Below, piece after piece: positions 37,581-45,730 of a stretch of DNA of 64,000 nucleotides (its first letter is position 1; the number at the start of each line of letters is the position of its first letter). The notes under the pieces are model-generated. The model was not told where the DNA came from. It saw only the letters and a list, made by a program, of their open reading frames with translations, and did not search any database. A program made the position numbers and the translations under genes. The stretch is from Streptococcus ruminantium (lineage in GTDB: Bacteria > Bacillota > Bacilli > Lactobacillales > Streptococcaceae), in the NCBI RefSeq assembly GCF_003609975.1, contig NZ_AP018400.1, positions 1,128,501 through 1,192,500 of the forward strand, written 5' to 3'.

Positions 37581-37691
37581 CTAATGTTTTTTCTTCCATT
37601 GAACATAGGAGCGCTTGATAATGTAGGACATATTAAAAATAAAAATTGCGATACAAATAATGATATAAAAATACAAAAGATTATGAACCAT
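37581..37691 (-). CDS. 36-residue single-pass membrane peptide
   Basis: A small gene between the glycosidase-like and glycosyltransferase genes. It reads MVHNLLYFYIIICIAIFIF, then NMSYIIKRSYVQWKKKH: one membrane helix followed by a strongly basic tail. AAGGAG lies eight bases before the ATG at 37691, inside the end of the upstream gene; the two frames overlap by 11 bases, which indicates translational coupling. It probably assists the glycosyltransferase in the membrane, as small subunits do in other synthase complexes. No family is recognised. Confidence 0.7.
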   Translation of the reverse strand: MVHNLLYFYIIICIAIFIFNMSYIIKRSYVQWKKKH

Positions 37692-39828
37692 CTTTATTCT
37701 CCTTCCAATAGTTTTTCAATATCGTATACGATTCCTTTAGAACACCAGTGACATTAGGTTTATTCCATTTATTGATACGATAAAACGCTATCGGTATATT
37801 ATTATTTTGTCTCAACTGGCCAATTCCAATTCCAATCTGGTCAATGCGCATTTCGGAAACACCGTAATGCATGTAGTAATCATCGTGGATTTTCCCTTGA
37901 GCAGGATTTGAAAAATTTAATAACTGCCATGGAATTCGTACTTCTACCACATCTTTACCAAAATAAATATCTGACCGTGAATCAAAATCCTCAGCCCCTC
38001 TTTGGCTATTTCCAACTCGTAGCTTACCAGTTTCAAAAACAGGATTCCATTTGTCTTGACGTGCCGCTTTCTCTAAATCATCAAAGATGCGATTATGCTT
38101 TAAAAGTAATGAGACAGGATGAAAATGTGACGAATCTGACTCAGGGATATCTACAAATGGATCTATTCCCTTTATTTGTTTTAGGTAATTAGCTCGAACA
38201 GCATCGTATCTATTTTGCACTAATAAATGACTACCATTTGTACCATCTATACTCAGGATAAAATCCACCTTACTTTGGAAGTTCAACTTTCCATGTTCCC
38301 AATACAAGCTCCCTGTCTTAGGTGTTATATCCAATGGAAGAGTCCATTTATCTTGTGGTGTTAAACCTTCTTTTTTGATAGCAAAATACAGATAATTTTC
38401 ATCACTATCTACACTTAGTTTAGCTCCATCATGCTCTATTAAAGGCTGAATATTCCACTCTGTCAACTTTCCATCAATCACATGATTCTTGACTTGATTT
38501 TCAAAAGCTAATAATCCAAATCCTTGATTATTGGATTGAACATCCCCCCATTGGAAACGACTGTGTCTATTTGTCGTAAAGGAGGTGTTCCAAGTACGAG
38601 CTCCCCAATCATCTTGCCACGTTTCAACGAGAGCACCAACTGTCCCTGCTTTTAGAAATGATTGATAGTCTCGAACTAATAACTCACCTTGTTGTTTTTC
38701 TGATAATGGTCCTTCAATTCCTTCCTGACTAAGCGCAGTAATACCTCTGGAAGTTGAATACCCATAAGAGGAGATTAATACAGGAACACGATGATGACTT
38801 TTTAGAAGATGAGTATAGTTCTCTGGGTAATTTTTTTGTTTTGCCACTTCTATTACTTCTTGAGAAAGATTTGAACGATCCGCAATCACATAATCCAAGG
38901 CCTTTGGATGGTAGTCCAGTAACTGATAGGAAGCAAATAAACCTGTCTTCAAACGGCTAGTTGGAACTATATGTTCAATATCTAGCTGGGCATATTTTGA
39001 AGTCTGAGCTGCAAATGGTTTTTGATATATAAATGGATCTGTCAACGCGGAGCTGCCAAAGGTGATTAGGTGTTGCCAACCATATTTCTTTGATTCATAC
39101 GCTACCATCTCATCCATAACTTGTGCTAGCATCACTTCAAAAGGTGTCACTTCTTTGATAGTACGAATATATTTTCCCTCATATGCTTCCTTCTTGACTT
39201 GATGATTTGTATAAGCAATTGTTGAACTATTCCACTGATCTCCAACTGCAAAACCAAGTACCCATTTTGAAACATCTTTTTTATAATACTGACTACCTAG
39301 ATTTGTATTCCACACTTTTCTTCTACCATGTATTATATCTACTGCATCCTTTACATCGTGTAGCAGTTGTCCACGATAGTACTCATGAAAAGCATCAATA
39401 GCACTATTGTCTCGATAATCATCTATACGTACTCCTTGCAAAAGATACAGAGGATACTTTGAACGATTATTGTGTTCATCTAGCGCTTCATAGAAAGCAA
39501 CATCCATAATCGATTTTACACGGATTGTATTGGCTCCCATCTCAGAAATTTTCTGCATCCAAGAAAGATATCTTTCCTTTCCTATCGCAAAGTCGTTCTC
39601 ATGATAGCCTGCTATGCCGCTCCCCATATTTACTCCTTTGACGATGAAGGGACTATTACCTTGTTTTGTTTTTTGAATCAACTTCTGATTTTGAATTTGA
39701 AAAGTATACTGAATTTGACTATCTGAATACATTTGAGGCAAATATAAACTTCCATCAAAATAATAGAAATAATATCCAATACTTAAAAGGGCTGTTAGTA
39801 AACTAACTACAATAAGATATTTTTTCAC
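37681..39828 (-). CDS. Membrane-anchored glycosidase-like protein
   Basis: A 715-residue protein with an N-terminal signal anchor (about 5-25), so it faces outward. Residues about 60-430 look like a TIM-barrel glycosidase fold: VKGVNMGSGIAGYHENDFAI, MGANTIRVKSIMD, VPVLISSYGYSTSRG (about 350) and TWQDDWGARTW (about 405), with acidic residues at strand ends. Residues about 455-690 resemble a CBM9/DOMON-like beta domain (KLTEWN, WTLPLDITPKTGS, VVEVRIPWQLLNFS). Activity is not established. The GTG start at 39828 has AGGAGG five bases upstream. It lies nine bases after the CotH-like gene in the same operon. Confidence 0.75.
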   Translation of the reverse strand: MKKYLIVVSLLTALLSIGYYFYYFDGSLYLPQMYSDSQIQYTFQIQNQKLIQKTKQGNSPFIVKGVNMGSGIAGYHENDFAIGKERYLSWMQKISEMGANTIRVKSIMDVAFYEALDEHNNRSKYPLYLLQGVRIDDYRDNSAIDAFHEYYRGQLLHDVKDAVDIIHGRRKVWNTNLGSQYYKKDVSKWVLGFAVGDQWNSSTIAYTNHQVKKEAYEGKYIRTIKEVTPFEVMLAQVMDEMVAYESKKYGWQHLITFGSSALTDPFIYQKPFAAQTSKYAQLDIEHIVPTSRLKTGLFASYQLLDYHPKALDYVIADRSNLSQEVIEVAKQKNYPENYTHLLKSHHRVPVLISSYGYSTSRGITALSQEGIEGPLSEKQQGELLVRDYQSFLKAGTVGALVETWQDDWGARTWNTSFTTNRHSRFQWGDVQSNNQGFGLLAFENQVKNHVIDGKLTEWNIQPLIEHDGAKLSVDSDENYLYFAIKKEGLTPQDKWTLPLDITPKTGSLYWEHGKLNFQSKVDFILSIDGTNGSHLLVQNRYDAVRANYLKQIKGIDPFVDIPESDSSHFHPVSLLLKHNRIFDDLEKAARQDKWNPVFETGKLRVGNSQRGAEDFDSRSDIYFGKDVVEVRIPWQLLNFSNPAQGKIHDDYYMHYGVSEMRIDQIGIGIGQLRQNNNIPIAFYRINKWNKPNVTGVLKESYTILKNYWKENKDGS

Positions 39829-39837
39829 AAGTCCCTC

Positions 39838-41277
39838 CTAATCTACTAATGTATTTGTGTTTTTTGATGGTGCACAATATTGATAAAGAGTATCAATGTG
39901 CTTGTCTAACCATTTTCCTCTATCTTCAATGAACTTCTTTAAAACATGAACAGACTCTCCGTAGCTAGTTTGATTTCTTTCAGGAGGCTGTAAATAATTC
40001 CTAGAGTCTACTTTTTGTACTTGAAATACATACCCCCACTTTTCATTATTGCGTTGGATAGCTGAACCTAAAAAATCGACAGTCTGATCAATATAATTTT
40101 GAAGTCTTTGTGTACTTAATTGATTTTTTCGCAAATGATGATATTTCTGAACCACTAGATCTACAAATTCTTTATCCTTCAACATCATGTTAAACCATGG
40201 AACATCTAGCATGGAAAAGCCAGCTTGGTCATAACTGACATCAATATGGTTATCAAAAGCATTATTAAAATCCCAGACAGCTATCTTCATTTTATCGCGC
40301 AAATCCTTATAAAGATAGGTTGAAAAAATCCCTGCATCCGTATTACGAAAGAACTCATTAATAATAAAATAGGTCGCAAATGCATTTCTATCAATGTATT
40401 GAGAGTATTTCTTTAAATCATACGAATACAGGATTCGTTCAATTTTACTAATATCTCGTTGAATAAAATCCTTTTGTTCTTTTGTGATATTTCTAATATT
40501 TGGATAGCGAATATCTAATGCTGAAATACCAGCCTGGTGAGTATAGCCAACAAAGTTATCAACAGGATTTTTTGCCTTATGTGGCCGATCCCAGACAGCA
40601 ATATAGGATGTTAGAACCGCACGTTTATTACTTTTTTCAATAGCTATGCGATAAGGACCTTGTTCTATGCTTTCAACAATCAAATAAAGACCTTGGTACT
40701 CCCCATTTACAATCAATTCACAATAGCGAACATTTGGCGCATACTCCATTAGCTCTCCTGATATATTGTAAGAAAGATAATTCCGCACCAAAGTTCTGTC
40801 TAGAAATGGACCGTGCAATACCCACTCTGATTCTTTTGGCATACCAGCCACTGTATGAGCTACATCTTCACCATTTTTATTAACAAAACGCAACTTGATT
40901 GATTTTTTATCAAAATGTCGTGAAGAATTTCCACGATAGGCAACATCTGCCAAAGATTCTATACGAGCTTTTGTTGCCAGAGTATTTTTTTGATAAAGAT
41001 CATCATGTAGACGGATTGTGCTACGAACAGATTGTTGCCGAGTAGAACCTTCATTGAGACCTCTGTCTTGAGGGATTTCTTGCTTATTTTCCGTATCAAT
41101 TTCAACAATTGGTAAATGACTTGTTAGATATTCGGTAGAGTTGATAGGTTTATGAGAAACAGCTATTGTATGATGATGAAATCGTTCCTTAGATGGACGA
41201 AATTGAGCCACGTATAAATAGAAAATTCCTATTATCAAGCAACTTAAGGTCAGCAAATACATTAACTTTAACTTCAT
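39838..41277 (-). CDS. CotH-kinase-like protein, membrane-anchored
   Basis: A 479-residue protein with a signal anchor (about 4-24) and a CotH domain. CotH proteins have an atypical kinase fold; the typical run is visible: RGNSSRHFDKKSIKLRF (about 110), WVLHGPFLDRTLVRNYLSY (about 148), the lysine-bearing strand around GLYLIVESIEQGPYRIAIEK, and VWDFNNAFDNH (about 335), where D-N-D residues bind metal. The acceptor is unknown; an exported kinase acting on a surface polymer or protein is plausible. I chose the ATG at 41277, preceded by GGGTGAG in the DUF4956 tail, over the GTG at 41286. Confidence 0.82.
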   Translation of the reverse strand: MKLKLMYLLTLSCLIIGIFYLYVAQFRPSKERFHHHTIAVSHKPINSTEYLTSHLPIVEIDTENKQEIPQDRGLNEGSTRQQSVRSTIRLHDDLYQKNTLATKARIESLADVAYRGNSSRHFDKKSIKLRFVNKNGEDVAHTVAGMPKESEWVLHGPFLDRTLVRNYLSYNISGELMEYAPNVRYCELIVNGEYQGLYLIVESIEQGPYRIAIEKSNKRAVLTSYIAVWDRPHKAKNPVDNFVGYTHQAGISALDIRYPNIRNITKEQKDFIQRDISKIERILYSYDLKKYSQYIDRNAFATYFIINEFFRNTDAGIFSTYLYKDLRDKMKIAVWDFNNAFDNHIDVSYDQAGFSMLDVPWFNMMLKDKEFVDLVVQKYHHLRKNQLSTQRLQNYIDQTVDFLGSAIQRNNEKWGYVFQVQKVDSRNYLQPPERNQTSYGESVHVLKKFIEDRGKWLDKHIDTLYQYCAPSKNTNTLVD

Positions 41278-41282
41278 GTTTC

Positions 41283-41960
41283 TCACCCATTTATATCATC
41301 ACTTTGTGTCACGATATTAAAATATTCAACTTCACCAAGTCGATAAACTTGATCAACCAATCCTTCCTCCTTTGTACAAGATTTATCATATACTCTTCGA
41401 TTTACCTCAAATATTAACTCTACCATATCAGATTTAGTGTTTTTTACACGCTGAACTATTTGTCCACTAAAATATCGGAAAAAAAGTCCTTCCAAAGAAA
41501 CCTCCAAATCCCGAGTAGCTCGTACAATCAATAACATACGATTCTCATTTTTTACCCTTCCCCAGAATAGTAATAATAAGAAAATCACACTACTACCAAT
41601 CATTGCAACAATGTAATCACCAACTCCACAACAAATACCCACTACAATAGTCCAAAAAATATAAGTAGTATCACGAGAATCTTTCACGGCTGTTCTAAAG
41701 CGAACAACAGAAAGGGCACCGACCATACCTAGAGACAAGGCAACATTATTTCCAATAACGGTCATAACAGTGGCAGTTAGTACAGTAAGAGTCATAAGAG
41801 AAATGTTAAATTTCTTACTGTAAGTGGTACCTACATGAGTATAAGCATAGGAAATATAAATAACCCCACCTAAAAGCGCTGCTACTAAAATATGCATAAA
41901 CATATCTTGTATCGTCAAAGTTCCGTTATGTTCTAAAATCTTTCGTAACAAGTCTTTCAT
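41283..41960 (-). CDS. DUF4956 membrane protein
   Basis: A 225-residue membrane protein. Four hydrophobic segments (about 22-42, 53-75, 78-88 and 101-133) are followed by a cytosolic alpha/beta tail. The signature ALSVVRFRTAVKDSRDT (about 82-98) identifies the DUF4956 family, which regularly accompanies VTC-domain and CotH proteins. Its role is unknown; the conserved Arg-rich loop next to the membrane could bind phosphate groups. The gene lies 17 bases after the VTC gene, and its stop overlaps the ribosome site of the CotH gene. Confidence 0.85.
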   Translation of the reverse strand: MKDLLRKILEHNGTLTIQDMFMHILVAALLGGVIYISYAYTHVGTTYSKKFNISLMTLTVLTATVMTVIGNNVALSLGMVGALSVVRFRTAVKDSRDTTYIFWTIVVGICCGVGDYIVAMIGSSVIFLLLLFWGRVKNENRMLLIVRATRDLEVSLEGLFFRYFSGQIVQRVKNTKSDMVELIFEVNRRVYDKSCTKEEGLVDQVYRLGEVEYFNIVTQSDDING

Positions 41961-41977
41961 TTTTAACCTTTTCCTAT

Positions 41978-42676
41978 TTAAAATTGATAATGTTTACTAA
42001 TCATTCTTCCCATACAATACTTGCTAGCACTTAGTTCACTACGATCCACCTCAGCTAGAAGATCTTTTATATAAGACAACAAAAAGCCATTAAACTTTAC
42101 TTCTAGAATTACCAAGTGAGGGTCTAATAGCGTATATTGCAATAAATCATCATCGAAAATATCATGGGACGCTTCGGTTCCTTTTACTTGCCAATCAAAA
42201 GTGACACGGATGTCATTTTCAGGTGCAAAAAATGCTTTACGTCTGTACTCAATAATAGTTTTAGGTCGGTAACAATACTGATTCATACGATAATAAGACT
42301 CAAGAGCCAGTTGTTCAGAATGGCATAACAGTACAGAAGTATCCCCTAAAATTAGAGCCTGAGCTTCATCTTTCGGCAACAAAAGAGAGCGCTTTCTTTG
42401 ACTATCTCCTTGTTTCTGCTTCATTTCTAATTTTGCATACGGTGAATTACCACCGTAGTTTCTCAGACGAATTTTGCGCCGAACTTCAAGGCCGTCCTCT
42501 TTTTCTTGCCAATCCACATCCTCAAGCGAATCAAAATAAAGAGAACGTACACGGTAACCATCTCCTTTTCCATGGCTATCTGTCTGCATTATTCTTTCTA
42601 GTTTTAATGACAAATAATAATAAGCTTCTAACGGAATCAGGTATTTTTTTTCTTTCCGCAAGACTTCATTAATCAC
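41978..42676 (-). CDS. VTC-domain protein (polyphosphate-polymerase-like)
   Basis: A 232-residue cytosolic protein with the triphosphate-tunnel fold of yeast Vtc4. The basic and acidic tunnel residues are all present: KEKKYLI (about 6-12), RVRSLYFDS (36-44), RRKIRLRNYG, AKLEMKQKQGDSQRKR, TIIEYRRKAF, IRVTFDWQV, VILEVKFNGF and SASKYCMGR. It could polymerise, bind or sense polyphosphate or nucleoside triphosphates. The start is the GTG at 42676 with AAAGGAG six bases upstream; longer reading extends through this site. It is the first large gene of the operon. Confidence 0.85.
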   Translation of the reverse strand: MINEVLRKEKKYLIPLEAYYYLSLKLERIMQTDSHGKGDGYRVRSLYFDSLEDVDWQEKEDGLEVRRKIRLRNYGGNSPYAKLEMKQKQGDSQRKRSLLLPKDEAQALILGDTSVLLCHSEQLALESYYRMNQYCYRPKTIIEYRRKAFFAPENDIRVTFDWQVKGTEASHDIFDDDLLQYTLLDPHLVILEVKFNGFLLSYIKDLLAEVDRSELSASKYCMGRMISKHYQF

Positions 42677-42723
42677 TGCATACTCCTTTCTAATAATACA
42701 CATGCACAAAGAGAAAACAAAAT

Positions 42724-42846
42724 TTACTTTCTAGTGCTTAGCTTTTTATCTAACTCACTAGAGACGGCTAAGGCTTGCTTCTGGTTGGCTGAGAAATCTT
42801 TTTTCTCAGATTTAAATATTAAAAAAATTTCTAGGTTCATTTTCAT
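42724..42846 (-). CDS. Possible 40-residue peptide
   Basis: Open frame MKMNLEIFLIFKSEKKDF continuing to KKLSTRK, lysine-rich, directly before the VTC gene on the same strand. Its ribosome site is weak (AGAAGATA). It may be translated as a leader of the operon or be chance. Confidence 0.25.
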   Translation of the reverse strand: MKMNLEIFLIFKSEKKDFSANQKQALAVSSELDKKLSTRK

Positions 42847-42888
42847 TATCTTCTAGTGTGTTTTGATTGCTGCAACAACAACAAATTC

Positions 42889-42945
42889 CTATCGATAACA
42901 TTCATCACATCCTACAAATGTTGTTGAGACATTTTCAATTGCCAT
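42889..42945 (-). CDS. Possible 18-residue Cys-containing peptide
   Basis: MAIENVSTTFVGCDECYR, with a strong AAGGAGGA eight bases before the ATG at 42945. It is in frame with a second ATG at 42972 (27 residues) that also has GGAG upstream. It lies on the same strand as the VTC operon, about 210 bases before it. The ribosome site is better than that of most genes here, so translation is likely, but the role (leader peptide, secreted signal or modified peptide) is unknown. Confidence 0.4.
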   Translation of the reverse strand: MAIENVSTTFVGCDECYR

Positions 42946-43495
42946 CACATATTCCTCCTTTATTATTCTCATAATAAATGTCTCCAATAGATATTATCCC
43001 CAAAAATCAACTACTTCTTCTTGTTTTTTATTTGTTTTTAATTAGATTTTAATTAAAAATAGTGCAATAAGTTACTTACAGTATGATAACATATAGCTCT
43101 AAACATGAGAATCATACCTATTTTGTATCGAACCCTTAAATTCACACAATCCAAACATCGATGAAAAATATTATTGTAAAATTGATTTCAATGATATGAC
43201 ATTATGCATTTCTCTATCTTCATTATCTTAATCTTGAATGAATAACCTGAAAACTGATTTTTCTTTTTTGCAATTTATAAAACTTCTCTTTGCTCAAATA
43301 TAAAAATTTATTCAAATGAATCGCAAGATTGAACTTATAAATTTAGATGTAAAGATCACTTTGCTGCAGACAATGGCGATAGGAAATTTTGAAGATTTAA
43401 AACCTTAAAAATAAAGAAAAAATCACATATAAACGTGCTTTTTCATTGAAATGATATAGAAAGCGATTAACAAGATTTTTCAGAAGGAGAAATAT

Positions 43496-45214
43496 ATGAC
43501 CTATATAAACAACTACCAAAAATGGCTCGATTTTGCAGAACTTCCGGACTACTTGCGCAAAGAATTGGTCGCAATGGATGAAAAGACAAAGGAAGATGCC
43601 TTCTATACAAACCTTGAGTTCGGTACAGCAGGTATGCGCGGCTATATTGGTGCTGGTACCAACCGTATCAATATCTTTGTTGTCCGTCAAGCTACCGAAG
43701 GCTTGGCTAAATTGGTAGAATCCAAAGGTGAAGAAGCAAAACAACGCGGTATTGCTATCGCTTACGACTCTCGTCACTTCTCACCAGAATTTGCCTTTGA
43801 ATCCGCTCAAGTCTTGGCTGCACATGGTATCAAATCATACGTGTTTGAGAGCCTCCGTCCAACACCTGAATTATCTTTTGCAGTTCGCCATTACAATGCC
43901 ATTGCAGGTATTATGATAACTGCTAGTCACAACCCTAAAGAGTTCAATGGTTACAAAGTCTATGGCGAAGACGGTGGACAAATGCCTCCAGCAGATGCTG
44001 ATGCCTTAACCAATTACATCCGTGCTATTGATAACCCCTTCGCTGTAGAATTAGCCGATCTGGAAGCAAGCAAGGAAAATGGACTTATCACCATTCTCGG
44101 TGAAGAAACAGACCTAAAATACCTTGAGGAACTCAAAGACCTCACCATCAACTCTGACCTGATTGCCGAATATGGTAGAGACATGAAGATTGTCTATACC
44201 CCCCTTCATGGTACAGGAGAGATGCTGGCTCGTCGTGCACTTGCTCAAGCTGGTTTTGAGTCCGTACAAGTTGTCGAAGCACAGGCAACACCAGACCCAG
44301 ACTTCTCAACAGTTGCCTCTCCAAATCCAGAAAGTCAGGCCGCCTTTGCCCTTGCTGAGGAATTGGGACGTCAGGTTGATGCCGATGTTCTATTAGCCAC
44401 TGACCCTGACGCTGATCGTGTTGGTGTAGAAGTTCGCCATGCTGATGGTTCTTACTGGAATCTTTCCGGCAACCAGATCGGTGCAATCATTGCAAAATAT
44501 ATTTTGGAAGCTCACAAACAAGCTGGTACCCTCCCTGCTAACGCTGCTCTCGCCAAGTCAATCGTATCAACTGAACTAGTTACCAAAATTGCTGAAAGCT
44601 ATGGTGCAACTATGTTTAACGTTTTGACTGGTTTCAAATTTATTGCTGAAAAAATTCAAGAATTTGAAGAAAAACACAATCATACTTACATGTTTGGTTT
44701 TGAAGAAAGCTTCGGCTACTTAGTTAAACCATTCGTTCGCGACAAGGATGCTATTCAAGCTGTACTGATGGTTGCGGAAATCGCTGCCTACTACCGCTCA
44801 CGTGGCATGACCTTAGCAGATGGTATTGAGGAAATCTTCAAAGAATACGGCTACTTTGCTGAAAAAACCATCTCTGTTACCCTTTCTGGTAAAGATGGTG
44901 CTGAACAAATCAAGGCAATCATGGCGAAATTCCGTGAAAACTCTCCAGAACAATTTAACTCAACGGATGTTACAGTCTTTGAAGACTTTGCCCTCCAAAC
45001 CAAAACGGACAAGACTGGTAATGTAACAGCTCTGACAACTCCTCCATCTGACGTTTTAAAATATACACTTGCTGATGATTCTTGGTTTGCGGTTCGTCCT
45101 TCCGGAACAGAGCCAAAAATCAAATTCTACATCGCAACTGTTGGTGAAACCTTAGCTCAAGCAGAAGAAAAGATTGCCAACATTGAAAAAGAAATCAACG
45201 AATTTGTTGGGTAA
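43496..45214 (+). CDS. pgm: Phosphoglucomutase / phosphomannomutase
   Basis: A 572-residue alpha-D-phosphohexomutase interconverting glucose-6-phosphate and glucose-1-phosphate, the entry to UDP-glucose and capsule precursors. Phosphoserine loop TASHNPKEFNGYK (about 141-153), metal loop DPDADRVGVE (about 302), sugar loop GFEESFGYL (about 398) and phosphate-binding RPSGTEPKIKFY (about 537) are all present. Length is that of the Gram-positive PgcA type. The ATG at 43496 follows AGAAGGAGAAATAT. Codon use is strongly biased, as expected for a well-expressed gene. Confidence 0.95.
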   Translation: MTYINNYQKWLDFAELPDYLRKELVAMDEKTKEDAFYTNLEFGTAGMRGYIGAGTNRINIFVVRQATEGLAKLVESKGEEAKQRGIAIAYDSRHFSPEFAFESAQVLAAHGIKSYVFESLRPTPELSFAVRHYNAIAGIMITASHNPKEFNGYKVYGEDGGQMPPADADALTNYIRAIDNPFAVELADLEASKENGLITILGEETDLKYLEELKDLTINSDLIAEYGRDMKIVYTPLHGTGEMLARRALAQAGFESVQVVEAQATPDPDFSTVASPNPESQAAFALAEELGRQVDADVLLATDPDADRVGVEVRHADGSYWNLSGNQIGAIIAKYILEAHKQAGTLPANAALAKSIVSTELVTKIAESYGATMFNVLTGFKFIAEKIQEFEEKHNHTYMFGFEESFGYLVKPFVRDKDAIQAVLMVAEIAAYYRSRGMTLADGIEEIFKEYGYFAEKTISVTLSGKDGAEQIKAIMAKFRENSPEQFNSTDVTVFEDFALQTKTDKTGNVTALTTPPSDVLKYTLADDSWFAVRPSGTEPKIKFYIATVGETLAQAEEKIANIEKEINEFVG

Positions 45215-45277
45215 AATTGGGAAAGAGTCCGAGAAAAGATCCGTTCTTAGTCCAAAATAGATAACCAACTGTACTAT

Positions 45278-45330
45278 AAAAGACTTGAAATCAAGGTTTG
45301 TTTAAACCAAATTTCAAGTCTTTTCGTTAT
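45278..45330 (+). terminator. Terminator of pgm
   Basis: AAAGACTTGAAAT / ATTTCAAGTCTTT long stem with an inner GGTTTG-TTTAAACC hairpin, followed by TTTTCGTTATTTT. Confidence 0.85.
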
Positions 45331-45690
45331 TTTATTAATTTTGGCAGCCTCTTTTTCTAAATCATTTCCCCTTAATATCTTAGACTGCTGCCCTGCCACT
45401 TAGTTTTACAAGTTTGATAATCATATCAAACTCTATAAAATCAATGCCATTTTTTATGATGAATTAACAACTTTACTACTCATTTACTTCTGCCATACCA
45501 GCCAATTGCTTCACGGACTATAAATCAGTAATATACTCACTCACAACCAGCAAAACTTTCCATCGTCTAGCGTTTGACTAAACTAGAGAATATACCTTTG
45601 TTTTGCCCACTATCTTTTAATCAATACAGATATATCATAACTAAAAAATTTATTTATTTTTTAACATAGAAAATAGCGGAATCAATTATT
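45331..45690. other. Gene-free stretch before the invertible module
   Basis: About 360 bases, AT-rich, without an open frame that has a ribosome site, and without visible repeats. It probably marks the left border region of acquired DNA. Confidence 0.45.
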
Positions 45691-45691
45691 T

Positions 45692-45701
45692 GTGATATAC
45701 T
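45692..45701 (+). promoter_or_regulatory. Extended -10 promoter facing the invertible module
   Basis: TGATATACT just outside the left inverted repeat, with transcription expected from about 45708, inside the repeat. The -35 region is weak. Confidence 0.5.
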
Positions 45702-45730
45702 AGTGATAATAAAATGTTATCGGTAGGAGA
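45701..45730 (+). repeat. 30-bp inverted repeat, left arm
   Basis: Identical to the reverse complement of 49237-49266. It carries an ATG (45714) and the ribosome site GGTAGGAGA used by the gene to its right. Sequence outside and inside the arm differs from the other arm immediately beyond the 30 bases. Confidence 0.95.

Noticed and set aside
43397..43777. Minus-strand frame over the pgm start
   Set aside because: Antisense shadow of a highly expressed gene; no ribosome site.
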